This document shows, one piece after another, positions 1 through 10,138 of a stretch of DNA of 64,000 bases. Each line of letters begins with the position of its first letter. Within the stretch, counting starts at the first letter, position 1. The DNA lies in contig CACEDQ010000005.1 in NCBI GenBank assembly GCA_902558375.1, positions 1 to 64,000 on the forward strand, read 5' to 3'. The notes beneath the pieces were generated by a model. The model did no database searches and was not told the origin of the DNA. It saw nothing but the letters and a program-made list of their open reading frames with translations. Position numbers and translations under genes: made by a program. This DNA comes from an uncultured SAR86 cluster bacterium (GTDB taxonomy: Bacteria > Pseudomonadota > Gammaproteobacteria > Magnimaribacterales > D2472).

Positions 1-9
1 AGTATCATA

Positions 10-696
10 ATGAATAATCCAAAACAGCTTGCTTTTCCGTGGAATAAGATAAATAAATCCTCTTTATCAGGTTTCTATACTAGTAAGGCAAATTTAGAGT
101 TAATTACTTTTTTAAGAGATAAAAATTTTTCAGACGATTTATTTATTTACGGTGCCACTAACTCTGGTAAAACATACTTGTTACAAGCAATATGTAATGA
201 ATATAGCTCTCTTGATAAAACATCATTTTATGTCCCATTAAAACATGCTATAGGTTATGGTACAGAAATTCTTGAGTCATTAGAAAATATAGATCTAATT
301 TGCATAGATGGTATTGAGGCTGTTATATCTGATGAATTATGGGAAAGGGCAATATTTAATTTGATTAATAGAGCATTTTCATCAAAGAGTAGATTAATAT
401 TAACCTCCTCATCAAGCCTCGAATCTCTTAATTTCTTGTTGCCTGATTTAGAATCTCGCATAAGAAGAATTCAAAGTTATGAACTCTACTCAATTGATGA
501 TACAGAAATATATGATGCTCTGAATCATATCTCAAATATTGCATCTATAAAACTTGGTGAAAAGGAGGCAAGATATTTAATTACGTACTCAAAAAGAGAT
601 ATCTCAAACCTTGTTGAAGTCCTTGAGAGCTTGGATAAGCTCTCGTTGGAATTAAAAAGAAAAATATCAATACCTTTAATAAAAGAACTTATCTAA
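10..696 (+). CDS. hda: DnaA regulatory inactivator Hda (DnaA-like AAA+ ATPase)
   Basis: Short DnaA-like AAA+ protein with P-loop GATNSGKT and the N-terminal QLAFPW pattern; lacks the DnaA DNA-binding domain. Confidence 0.8.
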   Translation: MNNPKQLAFPWNKINKSSLSGFYTSKANLELITFLRDKNFSDDLFIYGATNSGKTYLLQAICNEYSSLDKTSFYVPLKHAIGYGTEILESLENIDLICIDGIEAVISDELWERAIFNLINRAFSSKSRLILTSSSSLESLNFLLPDLESRIRRIQSYELYSIDDTEIYDALNHISNIASIKLGEKEARYLITYSKRDISNLVEVLESLDKLSLELKRKISIPLIKELI

Positions 697-2531
697 ATTT
701 CGCACTCGAAGCAGTACAGAAGTACATTTTTGCTCTCAGGATTAATAAGTTTAAGATGCTTATTAAGTTTTTCATTAATGAGCTTGATTCTAGGATCTAG
801 GTTTATTTCAATATTAACATTTTCAAGCAATTCATTAATAAATATATCGAATGGCTTCATGGGTTTTTTATAATTTTTTACAGCAAAATCTTCAATCCCC
901 GCTTTCTCAGCTGCTGATTCTATAGCATCTTTGAGCCCGCCTATCTTATCTATTAAGCCAAGCTCCAAGGCTTTATTTCCAGACCAAATTCTTCCACCAG
1001 CAATTGGCAGAACATCTTCATATTTCATTTTTCTATTTTCAGAAACTTTTGATACAAACATTTCATAAATATGATCGATTCCTGCTTGAATATTATTTTG
1101 GACATATTCTGGCATTTCATATCTTTCATCCCATTCACCAGCTTTAGTTGAGCTGGTTCCATCAACCTTAATTCCGGCCCAGTCATATATACCATCAAGA
1201 GTTGGAACAATACCGTATACACCTATTGATCCTGTTAGTGTGTCTTCTTCAGCATATATTTCATCCGAGAGAGTAGTGACCCAAACGCCACCAGATGCAG
1301 CAATATCACCCATTGATGTAACTATAGGCCTGTTAGTCTCTTTAAATTCTTTTAAGGCATTAGTAATTAGTTCACTTGCCCAAACGTCTCCGCCTGGACT
1401 ATTAACTCTTAATACAAGTGCTTTTACAGATTTATTTTTAGTTGCAGACCTAATATGCTCAACAATAGTATCAGAACCAGCTATTCCGTATGCAACATCA
1501 CCAGTCATTATTGCTCCTTCTATATTAATAACTGCTATTTTATTTTTGCTAGTATTCTCTACTTCTTTCTTTTCTATTGTTGATAGATATTCATATATGG
1601 TTACGCTATCTGGAAATTCATATTTATCATTATTTTGGTTTGGAAATTCTTCGAAAAGATAAGCTTTAACTCCTTCTCGAGTTACAACCATATCAACCAA
1701 ACCTAATTTCAGGGCAACATCTGCTGGCTCAGGGTTATCGGTCATCATTTCCCATGCATTATCGCCATAATTTTGTATAGTTCCTATTTCTAAATTTCTT
1801 GAAGATTCCATCATATTAGTCATCTTTTTCCACATAGGATCGGCAAATTCATTCCAAGCTAACTTATCGTTTTCCGACATAGAGTCACGAGTATAAGGCT
1901 CAGGACCTGATTTGAAGTCACCTGCTGTAAATACGTTATAGTTTAGTTTGATATTTTTATAAAAATCTTTGTAATATTCTCTTTTTCTTGAAAATCCAAA
2001 AGCAGAAACCCCGCCAAATTCATTTACAAGTACTTCATTTGCCTGAGAACTTATCAGGTAAGAAGTATTATTATATTCCTCACCATAAGCAATAACTCTT
2101 TTGCCATTATCTTTAATAGCTTTTATGGCTTCAGCTATTTTAAATGCTGAAGACCAATACATGCTTAATTCAGATACATTTACATAAACAGCTGATAGAT
2201 TATCATCATTAGATGCATGGTTAAGGATATCTAAGAGATCCTGAAGTTCATGTTGTTCTACATTTTCAACCCCTCCAAGAACGATACTATTAATATCAAA
2301 ACCTCCAGCACCACTCACAGAAGAATCAACGACCACACCAATAGGTTTAAACCAAAGAACTTTATTTTTTGTATCTATTTCATTAGTATTACTAAAAATA
2401 GAACCAAGACTACCAACTAAAGAGAAAGTAATAATAACCAACAAAAATGCTGTTAATGAGTTAAGTAATATCTTCCTTGTTTTAGTTAAAAAGCTATCTG
2501 CTTTTGACCATATTGATTGTTTTTCTGACAT
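693..2531 (-). CDS. sppA: Signal peptide peptidase SppA, 67K type
   Basis: Tandem ClpP-like domains, VNSPGGDVWASELI and GDIAASGGVWVTTLSDEIYAEEDTLTGSIGVYG motifs, N-terminal TM segment. Confidence 0.92.
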   Translation of the reverse strand: MSEKQSIWSKADSFLTKTRKILLNSLTAFLLVIITFSLVGSLGSIFSNTNEIDTKNKVLWFKPIGVVVDSSVSGAGGFDINSIVLGGVENVEQHELQDLLDILNHASNDDNLSAVYVNVSELSMYWSSAFKIAEAIKAIKDNGKRVIAYGEEYNNTSYLISSQANEVLVNEFGGVSAFGFSRKREYYKDFYKNIKLNYNVFTAGDFKSGPEPYTRDSMSENDKLAWNEFADPMWKKMTNMMESSRNLEIGTIQNYGDNAWEMMTDNPEPADVALKLGLVDMVVTREGVKAYLFEEFPNQNNDKYEFPDSVTIYEYLSTIEKKEVENTSKNKIAVINIEGAIMTGDVAYGIAGSDTIVEHIRSATKNKSVKALVLRVNSPGGDVWASELITNALKEFKETNRPIVTSMGDIAASGGVWVTTLSDEIYAEEDTLTGSIGVYGIVPTLDGIYDWAGIKVDGTSSTKAGEWDERYEMPEYVQNNIQAGIDHIYEMFVSKVSENRKMKYEDVLPIAGGRIWSGNKALELGLIDKIGGLKDAIESAAEKAGIEDFAVKNYKKPMKPFDIFINELLENVNIEINLDPRIKLINEKLNKHLKLINPESKNVLLYCFECEI

Positions 2532-2592
2532 GAATATCTCCTGTATAAGATGGATGATAATAATATAGGAGTAATTTAATGTAAAGCATACT

Positions 2593-2925
2593 TTACATGT
2601 TATTTCTAATGGATTTGGGAGCTAAGATACAGATTATAAACATTATTGTTATAAATAAAATTTCTAGTAGATCATGAAGCATTGGCGAGATACCGAAGAC
2701 TCTAAGAGATGCTGATAAAAAATATATTAAAAGAACAAAGCTGAAACTTTGATAAGATTTTATCGATAATTTATTTGCAAGGTATAAAAATATAATAAAA
2801 GGTAAAGACCAAATAATTAAAAATATAAATGTGATATATCCTTTGAGATAGCCAAATAATTTTATAAATACTAGTAAACCTGTAATTAGATTTATAGAAG
2901 TTTTAATACTTTCATTACTTAACAT
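2593..2925 (-). CDS. DUF2069-like small membrane protein
   Basis: Hydrophobic 110-aa protein, 4-bp-scale overlap with wrbA; the wrbA-DUF2069 neighbourhood is common in gammaproteobacteria. Confidence 0.55.
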   Translation of the reverse strand: MLSNESIKTSINLITGLLVFIKLFGYLKGYITFIFLIIWSLPFIIFLYLANKLSIKSYQSFSFVLLIYFLSASLRVFGISPMLHDLLEILFITIMFIICILAPKSIRNNM

Positions 2926-3514
2926 CTAACTTGTTTATAAATCTTGCAATCCTTGAACCGGTTTCTTTTGCTATTTTATATTCATCTGGAGTAAGGTTAG
3001 GGGATTCATTAAAACTTTCCACATGAGAGGGGCCATATGGACCTCCTCCAGATTTAGTTTTATTTAATTCTTTCACTGAATATGGTGTTCCCATGATAAA
3101 CATTCCCTGATGCAGCATATATGTTAGTAGATTAAATTGGGTAGTTTCTTGTCCTCCATGCATAGAACCTGTTGAAGTAAATGCTACACCTGGAATATTC
3201 TCTAAACTATTTGATGCCCATAAATCACCAGTAGAATCAAGAAAGTATTTGAGTGGTGCAGCCATTGATCCAAATCTTGTTGGTGATCCTAGGGCAAGAC
3301 CTGAGCAATTGATCAAATCTTCCTTTGTACAATATATTTCATCTTTTTTAGGTATATTTTCCTCAGCTTTTTCAGTGACTGTAGATACTTTTGGAACCGT
3401 TCTTATTTTTACACTTAAACTTTCTTCCTCAGCACCATCAGCAATGGCATGAGCAATATTTCTTACAGAGCCACCAGCTGAGTAAAAAAGAATTAATAAA
3501 TATTTATTTTCCAT
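2915..3514 (-). CDS. wrbA: NAD(P)H:quinone oxidoreductase WrbA (flavodoxin-like)
   Basis: GSPTRFGSMAAPLKYFLDSTGDLW and PGVAFTSTGSMHGGQETT motifs. Confidence 0.9.
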   Translation of the reverse strand: MENKYLLILFYSAGGSVRNIAHAIADGAEEESLSVKIRTVPKVSTVTEKAEENIPKKDEIYCTKEDLINCSGLALGSPTRFGSMAAPLKYFLDSTGDLWASNSLENIPGVAFTSTGSMHGGQETTQFNLLTYMLHQGMFIMGTPYSVKELNKTKSGGGPYGPSHVESFNESPNLTPDEYKIAKETGSRIARFINKLDVK

Positions 3515-3537
3515 AAATTTCGCCTATTATGTGTTTC

Positions 3538-3981
3538 ATGAAAGCTAAAATTATAACCTTGTTATCTATTTTCATATTAATTAGTTGCCAAAAAAATGAC
3601 ATAGATGTGTTCAATGGAAAAGATACATCTTTAGAAAAATTAAGTGGCCAATGGATTGTTGTCAACTACTGGGCAGATTGGTGTGCTCCATGCATAAAGG
3701 AGCTTCCAGAGTTATACGAATTTGCTAAAGAAAATAGTGATATATCAGTTTATGTATTTAATTTCGATGAATTAGATGAAGAAGATTTACGACCAGTAGC
3801 CAAGAGATTTGGACTTATGCTTCCTTCATTGATATCTCACCCAAGAGAAATTTGGGGTATTGAAACACCTCCTGCAGTTCCAGCCACATTTTTTATTAAT
3901 CCAGATGGCGAATTGGTTAAATCTTTGTTTAGACCCCAGACTAAAGATAGTCTTAATTCTATCTTGGCTTCAATTAAATAA
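3538..3981 (+). CDS. Thioredoxin-like (TlpA/ResA family) lipoprotein
   Basis: ILISCQK lipobox; WADWCAPCIKELPEL active site; ORF track starts at 3529 but the internal ATG at 3538 fits the signal peptide better. Confidence 0.8.
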   Translation: MKAKIITLLSIFILISCQKNDIDVFNGKDTSLEKLSGQWIVVNYWADWCAPCIKELPELYEFAKENSDISVYVFNFDELDEEDLRPVAKRFGLMLPSLISHPREIWGIETPPAVPATFFINPDGELVKSLFRPQTKDSLNSILASIK

Positions 3982-4758
3982 GTTTTCTTCAAAATTTTCA
4001 GCAAGCAAAGATTCTGGGTTTATTCTTTCTTTTGATAAGTAAATAGTCCAGTGCAAGTGTGGCCCGGTTACTCTTCCGGTGGAACCAACTTCACCAATAA
4101 TGTCACCTTGATTCAAATAGTCATTGGTTTTTACATGAACTTTTGACATATGACTGTAAGATGAGATCAGCCCAAATCCATGATCTAAGATCAAAAAATT
4201 TCCAGAATAAAAAAAATCACCAACGAGAATTACTTTTCCTGATGCTGGAGCAATAATTTTAGTTCCTTCAGCTGCTGCTATATCTAATGCAAGATGGGGT
4301 GATCTTGGCTGATCATTAATATACCTTTGTTTACCGTATCTGCTAGATATTATTCCGTTAACAGGATTAATAAATTTTAGTGATGGTTTTATATTTATTG
4401 AATAACTATTTAATGAGCTCCTAATCAGTTGAGATTCTTTGTATGCTCTTTGGGAATCTTCTGCACTGAGATTAACTTTAGATTCATCTAAAATCGTAAT
4501 TCTTGATTCACCAAAATCTTTTTTATTAATTTTAATTGGAACACAGTAGCTATCTATAAGCCTGCTATTTTTTGAAAAAGGTGAGGGTATTACAGCATAT
4601 TCAGTTTTATTGAAAGTATACAAAAATACTTTTTCTTTTTTTATTTCAGGACATGTTGATAACTTTATCGCCACCATTTCACCAGGATCTACAACTATTT
4701 CGCCTTTTAAGCCTAATGAAATAAAAAATATTAAAATAACACAGGCTTTAATGTTCAT
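3970..4758 (-). CDS. M23 family metallopeptidase (LytM/NlpD-like)
   Basis: HLALDIAAAEGTKIIAPASGKV...HGFGLISSYSHMSKV...GRVTGPHLHWTIY. Confidence 0.88.
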   Translation of the reverse strand: MNIKACVILIFFISLGLKGEIVVDPGEMVAIKLSTCPEIKKEKVFLYTFNKTEYAVIPSPFSKNSRLIDSYCVPIKINKKDFGESRITILDESKVNLSAEDSQRAYKESQLIRSSLNSYSINIKPSLKFINPVNGIISSRYGKQRYINDQPRSPHLALDIAAAEGTKIIAPASGKVILVGDFFYSGNFLILDHGFGLISSYSHMSKVHVKTNDYLNQGDIIGEVGSTGRVTGPHLHWTIYLSKERINPESLLAENFEENLFN

Positions 4759-6124
4759 CTTTCTTATTCTTAACTTCTATATCAATAAATCCTTTATTTA
4801 ATCTTGCAGTTAAACTCTCCCCAATTTTTACATCAGTATTAGACTTAATTGACTTACCTGATTGATTTTGAATAATTGAATATCCTCTATCAAGAATTGA
4901 TAACGGGTTAAGAATTTCAAGATTTTTTTCATACTCTTGAATGAAGGTAAGATTTCGATTTAGACAAGATTTAATTTCTTTTTGTAAGATATTTTTAATG
5001 TTGCCTATCTTGATACTCAGTTCCTGAATATAGGCATTTGGACTTTTTTCTTTAAATCTCATATTTAGAAGATTTAATTTTTGTTTGTTTTGATTGAAAC
5101 TAATTTTAATATTCTGCTTTAACTGAAGCTCATAATTATCAATCTTTTGATTTTGTTCTCTTAAAATCATTAGAGGGCTTTTAACCTTACTTTTAAGAAA
5201 TTCAATTATTTGTATTTTATTTTTGAATGAATTAGAAATTCCTTTTTCAAGATCAATACATAAATCATTAATTTTATCCATCACTTGAAAGTAAAACTCT
5301 GTAGCTATTTCTGCTGCAGCAGTTGGGGTAGGTGCTCTCATATCTGATACAAAATCACATATTGTAAAATCTATTTCATGACCTACGCCTGAGATTGTTG
5401 GGATTGGAAATGACGCTATTTCTCTTGCGAGGCTTTCATTATTAAAACACCATAGATCCTCAATAGATCCACCACCTCTAGATAAAAGCACTAAATCAAC
5501 TGGATTGTCTTGATTATTGTCATTAAATTTAAGAATCCTATTTAATGCATCAATAATAGTATTTGGTGCAGTGTCTCCTTGAACTACAGCTGGACTTATA
5601 GAAATTTGGGCAGATGGGGCTCTTCGTTGAATTGTGCTTAAAATATCCTGAAATGCTGCTGTAGATGGCGAGGTAATTACTCCAATATGTTTAGGTGACT
5701 GAGGAATAGATAATTTATTTGATGAATCAAATAAGCCTTCTGATTCAAGCTTATTTTTTAATTGTTCAAACTGGTGCATTAAATTTCCAGACCCAGCCTG
5801 TTCAATAGATTTAACCATAAGCTGATAACGACCTGTCGCAGGATATAAACTAACCTGTCCCTTAAGAATGCATTTATCACCATCTTCAGGGCGGAAGTTC
5901 AGCTTAGATGCTTGTGAGCGCCACATTGCACAACCTATAGCACCATCCTCATCTTTTAGCGTGAAATAAATATGACCCGAGCTAGGTCGAGACATATTTG
6001 ATATTTCGCCAACTACAGCGATGTTTGTGAATGCATCTTCTAGTAGATATTTTGCAGACCTGTTTAACTCACCAACTGAGATAATTTCTTTATTCTGCTC
6101 TACAATGTCATTTTGCATAGTCAA
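4748..6124 (-). CDS. xseA: Exodeoxyribonuclease VII large subunit
   Basis: VGEISNMSRPSSGHIYFTLKDEDGAIGCAMWR, LLSRGGGSIEDLWCFNNE, GVGHEIDFTICDFVSDMRAPTPTAAAE. Confidence 0.95.
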   Translation of the reverse strand: MTMQNDIVEQNKEIISVGELNRSAKYLLEDAFTNIAVVGEISNMSRPSSGHIYFTLKDEDGAIGCAMWRSQASKLNFRPEDGDKCILKGQVSLYPATGRYQLMVKSIEQAGSGNLMHQFEQLKNKLESEGLFDSSNKLSIPQSPKHIGVITSPSTAAFQDILSTIQRRAPSAQISISPAVVQGDTAPNTIIDALNRILKFNDNNQDNPVDLVLLSRGGGSIEDLWCFNNESLAREIASFPIPTISGVGHEIDFTICDFVSDMRAPTPTAAAEIATEFYFQVMDKINDLCIDLEKGISNSFKNKIQIIEFLKSKVKSPLMILREQNQKIDNYELQLKQNIKISFNQNKQKLNLLNMRFKEKSPNAYIQELSIKIGNIKNILQKEIKSCLNRNLTFIQEYEKNLEILNPLSILDRGYSIIQNQSGKSIKSNTDVKIGESLTARLNKGFIDIEVKNKKDEH

Positions 6125-6135
6125 AGTATAACTTC

Positions 6136-7014
6136 ATGATTAAGAATTTACAGGGAACAAATTATTTTCTTATGCTTGCATTAGGGGCGACCCTAATTGG
6201 CTTTGCACCTATATTTGTAAAGTGGAGTAATTTGTCTCCAGCTGCTATCGCTTTTTGGAGAATGTTTTTAGCGATTCCTCTTTTAATAGTCTTTAATTAT
6301 GTTGCTAATAAGAAAATATTTTTTAAGGTAAAAAATAAAAGGACCATTTTATATACTGCGATCGCATCATTAGCTTTTACGACTGACTTAGTTTTATGGC
6401 ATTACAGTATGTCTATTACATCTGTGGCTAATGCAACAATCATTGTAAATTCTGCACCAATATTTGTAGCTCTTTTGGCCTTCATTATTTTTAAAGAAAT
6501 CCCCTCAAAGGGTTTTGGAATATCATTTTTGATTACTTATGCTGGGATAATAGGCCTAATAATTTTTTCAAATAACTATGCTAATGGAAAAGTTCTTGGT
6601 GATTTTTTATGTATGGTTGCTGCACTATTTTATGCAATTTATTTATTAATAATTTCAAAGTTAGGTAAAGAAACGTCTTTAAACATTATTTTTTACACTA
6701 CATTTTTTTGTTGCTTATTTTCTGTGATACCTATGATGATTGATTCTAGGCCTTATATTCCTGCTACTAACTTTGAATGGATCAATCTTCTTCTTATGGC
6801 TTTTTTATGTCAATTTGGCGGTCAATTTCTAATTACCTTTGGTATCGGTAAGATTTCTGCATCAACTGGTTCAATAGGCTTATTAATGCAGCCATTAACA
6901 GCCACTTTGCTAGCAGCATTAATTTTTACTGAGATATTAAATTTAATGCAAATAGTGTCGGTATTTATAACGCTTGTAGGTATATATCTTGCTAGATTAA
7001 GCATTGTAAAATAA
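6136..7014 (+). CDS. EamA/DMT superfamily transporter
   Basis: About ten hydrophobic helices, two EamA-like repeats. Confidence 0.8.
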   Translation: MIKNLQGTNYFLMLALGATLIGFAPIFVKWSNLSPAAIAFWRMFLAIPLLIVFNYVANKKIFFKVKNKRTILYTAIASLAFTTDLVLWHYSMSITSVANATIIVNSAPIFVALLAFIIFKEIPSKGFGISFLITYAGIIGLIIFSNNYANGKVLGDFLCMVAALFYAIYLLIISKLGKETSLNIIFYTTFFCCLFSVIPMMIDSRPYIPATNFEWINLLLMAFLCQFGGQFLITFGIGKISASTGSIGLLMQPLTATLLAALIFTEILNLMQIVSVFITLVGIYLARLSIVK

Positions 7015-7032
7015 CTCTTAAAGGTAACGAAT

Positions 7033-7545
7033 ATGTCAAAAATCTTAAAAGAAGTAATTATTTCAAATAAAAAATATGCAAAGAACTTTAATACAAAAGG
7101 AAATTTGCAGGCTGCACCAATAAAAAAGTTTGCGATTCTTACCTGCATGGATGCAAGGCTAGATCCAGCTAAGTTTGCAGGCTTATCAGAGGGAGATGCT
7201 CACGTGATTAGAAATGCAGGGGGAAGAGTTAGTGATGACGCTATTCGTTCTTTATTAATATCCTATAAATTGTTGGGCACTGAAGAATGGTTTGTTATTC
7301 ATCACACTGATTGCGGTTTAGAAAAATTTTCTAATACAGATATTGATAAAGAATTTAATCTTGATTCAAAAAATAAAATAGATTGGCTCACATTTACAGA
7401 TAACGAAAAAAGTGTTGTTGAAGATGTTCTAAGATTAAAAAAACATCCGTTAGTGCCAAATTCAATACCGATATACGGATATATTTATGATTGTAAAACA
7501 GGAAATTTAAAAGAGGTATTTGAAGCAACCAATCTTGGCATTTAA
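7033..7545 (+). CDS. Beta-class carbonic anhydrase-like protein
   Basis: [32 protein letters not shown] zinc-site motifs. Confidence 0.85.
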   Translation: MSKILKEVIISNKKYAKNFNTKGNLQAAPIKKFAILTCMDARLDPAKFAGLSEGDAHVIRNAGGRVSDDAIRSLLISYKLLGTEEWFVIHHTDCGLEKFSNTDIDKEFNLDSKNKIDWLTFTDNEKSVVEDVLRLKKHPLVPNSIPIYGYIYDCKTGNLKEVFEATNLGI

Positions 7546-7623
7546 TTTAATTCGAATTCTTATAAAACAAATAATAAAAATTTCTTTTGTATACTTTCAA
7601 TTAATCAATATAATACGCAACGT

Positions 7624-7700
7624 GGGTGATTAGCTCAGTTTGGTAGAGCATCTCGTTTACACCGAGAGGGTCGGCAGTTCGATCCTGTCATCACCCACCA
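7624..7700 (+). tRNA. tRNA-Val (TAC)
   Basis: Acceptor GGGTGAT/ATCACCC, anticodon loop TTTACAC, TTCGATC T-loop, encoded CCA. Confidence 0.95.
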
Positions 7701-7755
7701 GTAATTAACAGTTGAATTATTATTATTTAAATATATTATTCGAATGTTAATAAGT

Positions 7756-7830
7756 GGTCCGGTAGTTAAACGGTTATAATTCCGCCCTGTCACGGCGGCG
7801 TTCGGGGTTCGATTCCCCGTCGGACCGCCA
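7756..7830 (+). tRNA. tRNA-Asp (GTC)
   Basis: Acceptor GGTCCGG/TCGGACC, anticodon GTC in CCTGTCACGG, encoded CCA. Confidence 0.95.
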
Positions 7831-7837
7831 CTTAATT

Positions 7838-8245
7838 ATGAATACAGTAGTTATAAGCTTACTAATTTTATCTTACTCACTGGTGTTAGGTATTATATTT
7901 GCACAAGTGCTTATTACAGCACCTGTTGTTTTTAAGGTATTGGATGATCAGAATGCCTCAAATTTTCTAAGAAAAATTTTCCCTAGGTATTATTTATTAA
8001 TATTGCTGATAACTTTACTTGCATTATTAATAAGCTATCTTTTTTTTAAAATTGAAGATATTTATTTTGCCCTTGTTGCTGTTGGTTTAGCATTTATAGG
8101 TTTTATAATAATACCTCTTACAAATACAGCTAAAGATAGGGGTTGGGAAAGATTCTTCAAGTTCCTTCATAATTTAAGTGTATTCAATACGATAGTAATA
8201 TTTATCATTTCAATTATTCAGATTGTAAGAGTTACATACATGTAA
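7838..8245 (+). CDS. DUF4149-like membrane protein
   Basis: Four hydrophobic helices; ITAPVVFKVL and FLHNLSVFNT pattern. Confidence 0.55.
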   Translation: MNTVVISLLILSYSLVLGIIFAQVLITAPVVFKVLDDQNASNFLRKIFPRYYLLILLITLLALLISYLFFKIEDIYFALVAVGLAFIGFIIIPLTNTAKDRGWERFFKFLHNLSVFNTIVIFIISIIQIVRVTYM

Positions 8246-8309
8246 ATTCATAACTTACTTGAATTTTCCATAATTAATATTATTTAGATAGCATTAAAGA
8301 GGAGAAAAA

Positions 8310-10136
8310 ATGGCAAGATCAAAAACTAAATCATTTCAAACAGAGACCAAGCAGTTATTAAAATTGATGATCCACTCTCTTTATTCAAATAAAGAGATTT
8401 TTATTCGTGAACTTGTGTCTAATGCATCAGATGCAATTGACAAGCTTAGGTTTAAATCAGTTGAAGACAAGTCTATTGCTAAATATACAAAGGAACTCAG
8501 AATAGATGTAAAAGTAATTAAGGATGAGAATAAAATCATTATTTCTGATAATGGTATTGGAATGAATGAAGAAGAGATAGTCTCAAATATTGGAACAATT
8601 GCAAGGTCCGGAACAGCGTCATTTCTTGAAAATATAACTGGTGATAAGAAAAAAGATTCTAACTTAATAGGTCAATTTGGTGTTGGTTTTTATTCAGTCT
8701 TTATGGTTGCCGATAAAGTTCAGGTTATTTCAAAATCAGTGTTTGAGAAATCTGACTTAGCTGTTATGTGGGAAAGTACAGGCGAAGAAAAGTATAAGTT
8801 ATCTGAAGTGACAAAAGAGACAAATGGAACTGATATTATTATTTACCTAAATGATGAAAATCTAGAATTTGCTGAAGAAGGGCGGATCAGATTTTTGCTT
8901 GAGAAGTATTCGCAGTATATAAATTTTCCTTTAAATTTAATTGGTTCAGAAAATGAGTCAAAAAGAATTAATGATGCAGATGCTATATGGCTAAAGTCCA
9001 AAAGATCAATTAAAGATGATGAATATAAAGAATTCTATAAATTCATTACATTTGATCAAGATGATCCCTTGCTTTGGGCTCATAATAAAGTTGAAGGAAA
9101 AAATGAATATACAAATTTATTGTACATACCATCTAAACCGCCCTTTGATTTGTGGAATCGTGAATCACCTAGAGGTGTAAAACTATACATTCAAAGAGTT
9201 TTTATTATGGATGATGCATCTAATTTTTTACCTCTATATTTAAGGTTTGTAAGAGGCGTCATTGATACAAATGATCTCCCATTAAATGTTTCTAGAGAAA
9301 TTCTTCAAGAACATCATCTTGTTGATACCATAAAAAAAGCCGTTACAAAAAGAATGCTAGACTCACTTAAGTCTCTTAAAAAAGATTCTTTTGATAAATA
9401 CAAAGAATTTTGGAATGAGTATGGTTTGGTTTTAAAAGAAGGGCCTGCTGAAGATAGAGAAAATAAGGATTTAATTGCAAGCTTGTTACTTTTTACCTCC
9501 ACGTATGCTAACAGCAAAGAGGCCGATCAAAGTCTTGATGATTACATTGAGCGAATGAGTGATGAACAAGATAAGATATATTACTGTGTAGCAGACACAT
9601 ATGAAGCTGCAGCTAATTCTCCTCATATTGAAGGTTTAAAATCCTCAGGCACAGAAGTTCTTCTATTAACAGACAGAATAGACGAGTGGGTTATGGCTGG
9701 ATTAATGGAATATCAAGGCAAAGAGCTTGTTAATGTAGCCAAAGAAGATATAGCAGGTGATGATAAAGAAAATAAGATTTCGGAAGCAGATCAGGACATA
9801 GTTTCTAAAATTAAAAAACAATTAGATGGCAAAGTATCTGATGTAATAATAAGCAAACGTCTAACTGATTCTGCATCTTGTATTGTTTTGCCAAAACACG
9901 AACCAGGAGCACAGCTAAGAAAAATTCTTGAAGCCTCTGGACAAACTCTTGGATCGTCTAGCCCAATTTTTGAAGTTAATATGAAGCATAAGTTAGTTAA
10001 AAAGCTTAAGGAGATGAAGGGCAAGCAATTCAATTCATTTGTTGATTTTCTCTATGATTATGCTGTTATAGCAGAGGGTGGTTCGCCTCAAGACCCATCA
10101 AAATATTTAAGGCAGCTAGATAAATATCTTTCATAA
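8310..10136 (+). CDS. htpG: Molecular chaperone HtpG (Hsp90)
   Basis: SLYSNKEIFIRELVSNASDAIDKLR, IGTIARSGT, GQFGVGFYSVFMVADKV, GVIDTNDLPLNVSREILQ. Confidence 0.98.
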   Translation: MARSKTKSFQTETKQLLKLMIHSLYSNKEIFIRELVSNASDAIDKLRFKSVEDKSIAKYTKELRIDVKVIKDENKIIISDNGIGMNEEEIVSNIGTIARSGTASFLENITGDKKKDSNLIGQFGVGFYSVFMVADKVQVISKSVFEKSDLAVMWESTGEEKYKLSEVTKETNGTDIIIYLNDENLEFAEEGRIRFLLEKYSQYINFPLNLIGSENESKRINDADAIWLKSKRSIKDDEYKEFYKFITFDQDDPLLWAHNKVEGKNEYTNLLYIPSKPPFDLWNRESPRGVKLYIQRVFIMDDASNFLPLYLRFVRGVIDTNDLPLNVSREILQEHHLVDTIKKAVTKRMLDSLKSLKKDSFDKYKEFWNEYGLVLKEGPAEDRENKDLIASLLLFTSTYANSKEADQSLDDYIERMSDEQDKIYYCVADTYEAAANSPHIEGLKSSGTEVLLLTDRIDEWVMAGLMEYQGKELVNVAKEDIAGDDKENKISEADQDIVSKIKKQLDGKVSDVIISKRLTDSASCIVLPKHEPGAQLRKILEASGQTLGSSSPIFEVNMKHKLVKKLKEMKGKQFNSFVDFLYDYAVIAEGGSPQDPSKYLRQLDKYLS

Positions 10137-10138
10137 GA

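Noticed and set aside
1240-1662. 140-aa plus-strand ORF antisense to sppA
   Set aside because: sppA on the other strand is strongly supported by motifs; the antisense ORF has no recognisable domain
8246-8309. Sigma32 heat-shock promoter upstream of htpG
   Set aside because: CTTGAA is present but no convincing CCCATNT -10 at the right spacing
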